From Gnetum montanum (Eukaryota; Streptophyta; Gnetopsida; Gnetales; Gnetaceae), in assembly GCA_015680685.1 (NCBI GenBank), contig MNCI01009669.1, positions 183,876 through 247,875 of the forward strand: a stretch of 64,000 nt of DNA, given 5' to 3'. Shown here piece by piece: positions 59,390-64,000 of this stretch (positions within the stretch are counted from its first letter, which is position 1; each line of letters begins with the position of its first letter). Both the position numbers and the translations under genes were made by a program. The notes under the pieces are model-generated. The model was not told where the DNA came from. It saw only the letters and a program-made list of their open reading frames with translations, and ran no database searches.

Positions 59390-60219
59390 TGATGAGCCGT
59401 GATATCAAGGCCACAATATTGGGTTTGCGATATCAGAGCCTACCAAGCGATATCGAACATCCAATATCGGAACCTGTCTCATTGCCTATAAATAAGAGGT
59501 GGCCGCACTTGGTTTTGACATTAGTTTTCTTAGTCCCTTACCCGAACTCTTGTAGTTTTCCCTTTCTAGAGTTAGAATTATTTCTGAGTGGCCACAGTAT
59601 GAGTCATAAAGTGAACGTGTCTTTATTTGGGCATTGTGTACCTGAGCACACCTTGTGTCTAGAAATAAAGAAAAACTTTATGATAAACCTTGTAGCATTT
59701 AGAATAGCTTATTTATTGCATTTAATGTTATTTATAATTAATTAATGCTTTCGTTAGTTAATTGATGTTGCTTTTATTGATTCATTAATTTTCACAAGTA
59801 AGCACACTGAGTATAACCACTTTGAGTATACGTGGAACACTTGGTAACCCAGTAACGACTAGTGTTTGGTAATCCTAGTAGTGTTACACTGGTTCAGGAT
59901 GTGTACGGAGAGTGGGAATGGATGCTAGTGTTAGGACTAGTTAGAACCTAGCAGATTAGTTAAATTAAATTAGTTACTTAATTATTTCACATCTCCCTTT
60001 TAGCATCAGGACATAAACATAAAAAACATAAAAATCATATACCTCAAGTTTACTTAACCATACAATCATGCCATACGAGTAAGCTTGGGAAGACAACGAT
60101 CGCCTAACCTATCCTTGTTCTATGAAGGTGCATAAGCACTTAGTCCTTGGAGTTCAACTGGATCACGCATAACACTTGTATTCGTATGGTTGAGCATAAG
60201 GGTACCTCACTGCTCATCA
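59390..60219 (+). repeat. Element C 3' LTR
   Basis: 830 bp, TGATGAGCCG to CTGCTCATCA. U3 holds GATATC at 59402, 59431 and 59450 with AATATT/AATATC between them. TATAAAT at 59487-59493, AATAAA at 59664-59669, then the paired GGTAACCCAGTAACG / GGTAATCCTAGTAGTG motif (59841-59890). Followed by ATAGT. Confidence 0.94.
59487..59493 (+). promoter_or_regulatory. TATA box, element C LTR
   Basis: TATAAAT in CCTATAAATAAGAGGTGGC, conserved in the 5' LTR (40976) and in B and E. Confidence 0.78.
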
Positions 60220-60224
60220 ATAGT

Positions 60225-61010
60225 GTGTTCAAAACCTAGAAAACATCAAAACCTCTCAAAAATACTCAAAAGATGTTGTAGAGCATGAGGCTTTATGACC
60301 ACATAATAGTTATTCTCAATGTAAGACAACCAATGTAGAGTCTCTTCGATAACTCAAAACTAAGATATCAACTCACAAGTAAGACTAGAACATAGAAGCC
60401 AACATACAACACAATTGACCTTGGAGCTACAATCTTTATGCTCTCACTCAATGTGCTCTTTCTCTCTCTCTCTTACTTAAGTTCAACACAAGAACTTACA
60501 TGAAATCTTCTCTTTATATCTCCATGGTACAAGCATGAAATGGCAACATATTTATTAAGAAAAAAATACAAAAACCTAAGGAAACCTTTCATAAGCTCAA
60601 CTTGAGGTTTTCATGTTATTTCTATCTTTTTCCACCTTCTGCCAGCTATTTTCAAGTTTGGAATGGTTAATTTCAAAAGTTTCCTTGATCATACAAGTTA
60701 TATCTAGCCTCCTTGGGAGAGATCATCTCTTGAGAGTGGGATAGATCTCCTCCATGTTAAAGACATCTCCTCTATGTTTAAGATGTTTCATTAGAGATAT
60801 CTTCTCTACGTTTGAGATAGCTCTTCGTTTGTAAGATGTTTTCCTAGAGAAGACTACAATTCCGACAAGATGTCTCTTTTGAATATAAGACATCTCCTGT
60901 TAGGATCAAGTCTTAGTAAAGACATCTCGTGAACTTTCAACACATCTTTCTAGAGCTAAAAACCTACAAAAAAAATTTATAGGAAGGAACAAAGGGATTG
61001 GAAGAGATGT
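60225..61010 (-). repeat. Probable LTR fragment inside the L1 LINE
   Basis: Non-L1 sequence between the C insertion and resumption of L1. On the minus strand: repeated GACATCTC / GATGTCTT motifs (60720-60960), then a TATA-like GATATAAAGAGAAG near 60512, then GA-rich sequence (60455-60475). Order and motifs suggest an LTR U3 and promoter. No ends or target duplication were found; part may lie left of C at 40740-40879. Confidence 0.4.
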
Positions 61011-62010
61011 CCCTAGACTGGCTCTTAGTATTTCTACTTATCATCACATTGATTAGCTTGTGTAAAATTTTCTTTGGAGTAATAGCCATTCTAGAAAAGG
61101 ATTTTATAATATTATTGGAGCATTTACACTTCCCACAAAGGGCATGGTGGATTAGGATTGGTGAATTATTATAAGTAGGATATTTTTTTATGTGTCAAGT
61201 AAGTAGTTAAATATTTATTTGATGGAGAGCCTTGGAATCTTCTTTTTCATGAGCACATTTATATGGATAAGCCTAGAGGTAGTGATTACTAGAAAGATAC
61301 TTATTTTTTTGATTAGATCCTTTTCCCAAATGTTATTACTATATTAGATTCTATTTTCATGAAGCACATTTGGAAGGCTTGGAGTTTTATCAATGATTTT
61401 TGGAGCTTTAATAATATTACTACCTCTACTTCTATGCTTGATAACATTTATTCTTGGTGGCTTCTCATTAATAATAAAACATGGACTACTAAGCATCCAT
61501 GCCTTTGCAGTACATGGAATAAGCTTAACATTTCCTTCCTTTCATCTCTTCATATTAACATTTCATTACTTCTTCTTAGTTTCAAAGTTTCTATGGCATT
61601 AATGTTTTTAAAAAGTCTACATTTTTTGATCTTTTGAATAGTTTGGATAGATATGTAACTATTTAAGGTTCTCATTATGGTTTTCTTAATTTTTCTTGGA
61701 TTAATGGCCATCATGCTTTGCCATATCTATCCAAGATTATATATACTATTATTAGTTCTAATACAAATATTTGGTCAAGATTTAATTATCTTTGGTAGGT
61801 TAATCACAATGTCTAGTTATAAAAGTAGAAAATTCAAAAGATATGGAATGCCACTACTTCAAAAATTAGACATTTTCTATGGTATTTTTTGTATCTATTT
61901 TTTTTATTTTTTTTCAAATAAAAACTAAGTGTGGCTATATTTTATGGCTTCTTCACTCAAATCCATTTCCAACAATCTAGAAGTGACGTCTTGTATCATC
62001 TATAGTGTCA
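61011..62010 (+). pseudogene. L1-type LINE, RT C-terminus and zinc-binding region (piece 3)
   Basis: NFLWSNSHSRKGFYNII near 61060, then HKGHGGLGLVN near 61140, DGEPWNLLFHEHIYMDKPRG near 61220, MKHIWKAWSFINDFW at 61359 (an open frame of 92 codons), then YTIISSNTNIWSRFNYLW near 61740 and KIRHFLWYFL near 61865. These match the region after the L1 palm/thumb and the Cys/His-type C-terminus. The order continues piece 2. Confidence 0.78.
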
Positions 62011-63385
62011 TTTTTAGCTCTTCATCCATTAACTTCAATTTTGATGTATGACATTAGATCTTGCATTGATCTTGACTTCAAATATTTTGCACATCTACTT
62101 CTATAATGTGTGGTATCATTTATCTTCTGATGTTTCATGTTAATCATACTTTTGGCATTTGATGTTGTTTCTTACCTCCACCAACTACACATTGATTCTT
62201 TCATCTAGAACTTTTCAAAAACTTTTGTGGACCCTAGTGTGTCTTTCTGGCATTATCTATGTGGTTTAATTTTAAAATTTTTAAATAAAATCTAGTAAAT
62301 CCAAGCCTATAAATATAAGAAAAATATACAAATTTGGAGTGGATTATTTTTGAAACCCTTGGAGAGTTTTGCATTTGAAGAAATTAGGTAGATCTCAAAT
62401 CTTTTTAGAGATGGCATCAGATCTTTTGGAATTTGAAAAAGCCATTAAAAAATCTCAAGAGATTAAGAGCATGAGTGCTTGCCAACATCATAGCACCTAC
62501 ATGCTTCTTTGAAGACCTTCAATACCTTTTACATCTTCAATGTCATCTACATCATTGAAATTACTTCTAGAGATAGAGTTCTTGGGCTTTTGTAGCACTT
62601 TTTCAAACTTCAAAAGTTTTTAGCTCCAAAATTAGTGGTAGGAACCTTGGTTAAAACAACCCCATCTTGACTTAGAAGAATTAACTCTAGATCATACCTA
62701 CAATATCTCCATCTATCACTTAATCCTCTTGAGGTTCAATCTTATCTTTTGAATTTGTATTTTGCTCAAGATCTAAGTTTTCTATTGTTAGTGCTATCTT
62801 ATTTAGGTTTTTCCTCGTCATTTGTTCTTTAGCACTCCTTGGGAGGCAACAATTTTAATTAATTAATAAAGCATTATTTTTTGAAAAATAATTTAAAACC
62901 TTGTAATTTTCATGCTTGCTTATTTGTGTTATTTCTATCGTTTGCATCACATCCTATTTCAAAGTCAAACTCTCTGCATTTTCATATTTTTTCATTGTTC
63001 CCTATCATCTTTGGATTATGTGTGGTGGGTAAGTTCATATTTGATTAAAGGATTAATGCTTCTTTATTTTATGATCATTGATTCATTAAGGGTTACACCA
63101 ATTTGAAGACCATTTATGGTTGCATGCTAAGTATTTGAACAACAAGTTCATGAAGGTTTTCTTATGGATGTCCAAAGAACATTTTTGTAGGAGCATTTTT
63201 GGTGCTAGAAGGAGGAACAATATGGTTTCTAGTGTCTTAAAATATAAGTTCTTAGCAATCTATAGGTGCTTCCCAACACTTATACTTTTTATCACTTTGA
63301 GTATTTTTACTTAGTTTTATTTCTCTATTCCTATATGTACTTAATTCTTGTTTCTTTTTCTAAGTCTATATAGGAGAATTTTTTT
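62011..63385. other. AT-rich stretch, no gene seen
   Basis: Possibly L1 3' sequence to about 62280, then unassigned DNA with a local AATAAAG near 62865 and an AATTAATTAATAAAG tract. No supported frame. Confidence 0.4.
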
Positions 63386-64000
63386 GAAATCATGAGAAGA
63401 CAAGGACCTAGATCCTCCAAGGCTTGCAAATCCATAAGATGATGGAAATGTAGAAAGCTTAGGTACTCATGACATCCATGACGTAGCATGATTACAAAGT
63501 CACATGTTGCCCACACAAAAAGAAAACTAAACATTATGCTACCTAAGAATGTTCTAAGGAGGATGATTGAATATGAAGTAGCCAATGGTTTGGGACCTTT
63601 CTTGCCCAACCTAAAGCAACCTCTTGAGCTTACCTAGTCTAAGTAAGCCACGTCGGCAGAATATTTGCTTGGTAGGGAAGGAATGTAGGCCATGGAAAGC
63701 GGTATTGAAAAGCATCTAATTGAAAATCCTAATATCAATGTTAGCAGTAGAAATTTATAGCTCCATGATCAACATAGAGAAAGTGGTGGCACCAACGTCT
63801 GATTGGGAAGAGGATGAAAATTCTCATACTTCATTACCTACTAGCCTTTATTATCAACACACTACCCACCCATCCAACATTGGTTTACAGTACATTAATC
63901 TCATTAGCTCTAACAATCCATTTTTCATGCATGTTCCACATACCACTACTCCCATTACTCCTACTTCCACTACTATAGTTTCATTTGTGATTATCTTACC
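63386..64000 (+). pseudogene. Possible gag-like N-terminus, cut by window end
   Basis: ATG at 63392 (MRRQGPRSSKACKSIR) and later in-frame-looking pieces: KNVLRRMIEYEVANGLGPF near 63545, then SDWEEDENSHTSLPTS near 63800 and a Thr/Pro-rich tail to the window edge. Composition and low decay of the last 200 bp suggest coding origin. I do not recognise the family. Confidence 0.25.

Larger units (their letters stand above)
40880..60219 (+). mobile_element. Element C: Athila-like Ty3 retrotransposon split by element B
   Basis: Plus-strand element. Its 5' LTR starts at 40880, its 3' LTR is 59390-60219, and perfect ATAGT duplications lie at 40875-40879 and 60220-60224. Element B (to 51419) interrupts it in the 5' leader, and an assembly gap hides the junction. 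Without B it would be about 9.5 kb. Gag, protease, RT, RNase H, integrase, spacer and polypurine tract follow in the standard order. It sits in the L1-type LINE. Confidence 0.92.

Noticed and set aside
1-64000. tRNA, rRNA or other structured RNA genes
   Set aside because: Apart from retroelement primer sites complementary to tRNA-Asp, no tRNA-like or rRNA-like sequence was recognised by eye.

Overview
This is nuclear DNA from a plant with a large, transposon-filled genome. Nearly everything recognisable is an old LTR retrotransposon or LINE. Open frames are short and full of stops that look like C-to-T or G-to-A decay of methylated cytosine. I found no intact cellular gene, no bacterial-type operon and no CRISPR array. 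The species cannot be fixed from the sequence. Ty3/Athila-type elements beside a LINE whose reverse transcriptase resembles copies I associate with mosses, lycophytes and conifers would fit a gymnosperm or another big-genome land plant, but that is inference.

Layout. 1-690: the 3' end of an LTR abutting a fragment of an unrelated Ty3-type protease. 2188-3460: an unusually CpG-containing, little-decayed segment of unknown nature. 5176-6440: a possible LTR with two minisatellites, a TATA box and a poly-A signal. 6779-7867: an intronless, broken copy of a CCR4-type deadenylase. 10155-31892: element D (+), carrying a complete element A (-, 11561-21819, TSD CTACT) inside its gag and a solo LTR E (30661-31610, TSD CTAGA) inside its 3' LTR. 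32300-36500: a decayed LINE (-). About 36940-62000: a second, L1-type LINE (+) split by a 2.7-kb solo LTR (37184-39921), by element C (+, 40880-60219, TSD ATAGT) and probably by another LTR fragment (60225-61010). Element C is itself split in its 5' leader by element B (-, ends in the sequence gap to 51419). 63386-64000: a possible start of another gag-like region.

A, B and C share one plan: LTR, tRNA-Asp primer-binding site (hidden by the gap in C), a single gag-protease-RT-RNase H-integrase frame, about 2 kb of conserved non-coding spacer, a polypurine tract reading GGGGGTA, and LTR. LTR ends are TGATGA...TCATCA. Pol motifs (FMDDFS in RT) and the primer site point to the Athila branch of Ty3/gypsy.

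The most unusual object is D. It has gag and protease, no visible RT, RNase H or integrase, and downstream a separate long decayed ORF resembling the 'putative plant transposon protein' domain plus a polar coiled tail. An LTR-promoter-like motif array with a TATA box lies about 450 bp upstream of that ORF. D looks like a non-autonomous element that kept capsid coding and acquired or retained an accessory gene. The window also has three N sites, two of them flanked by exact duplicated ends that indicate unmerged assembly overlaps.
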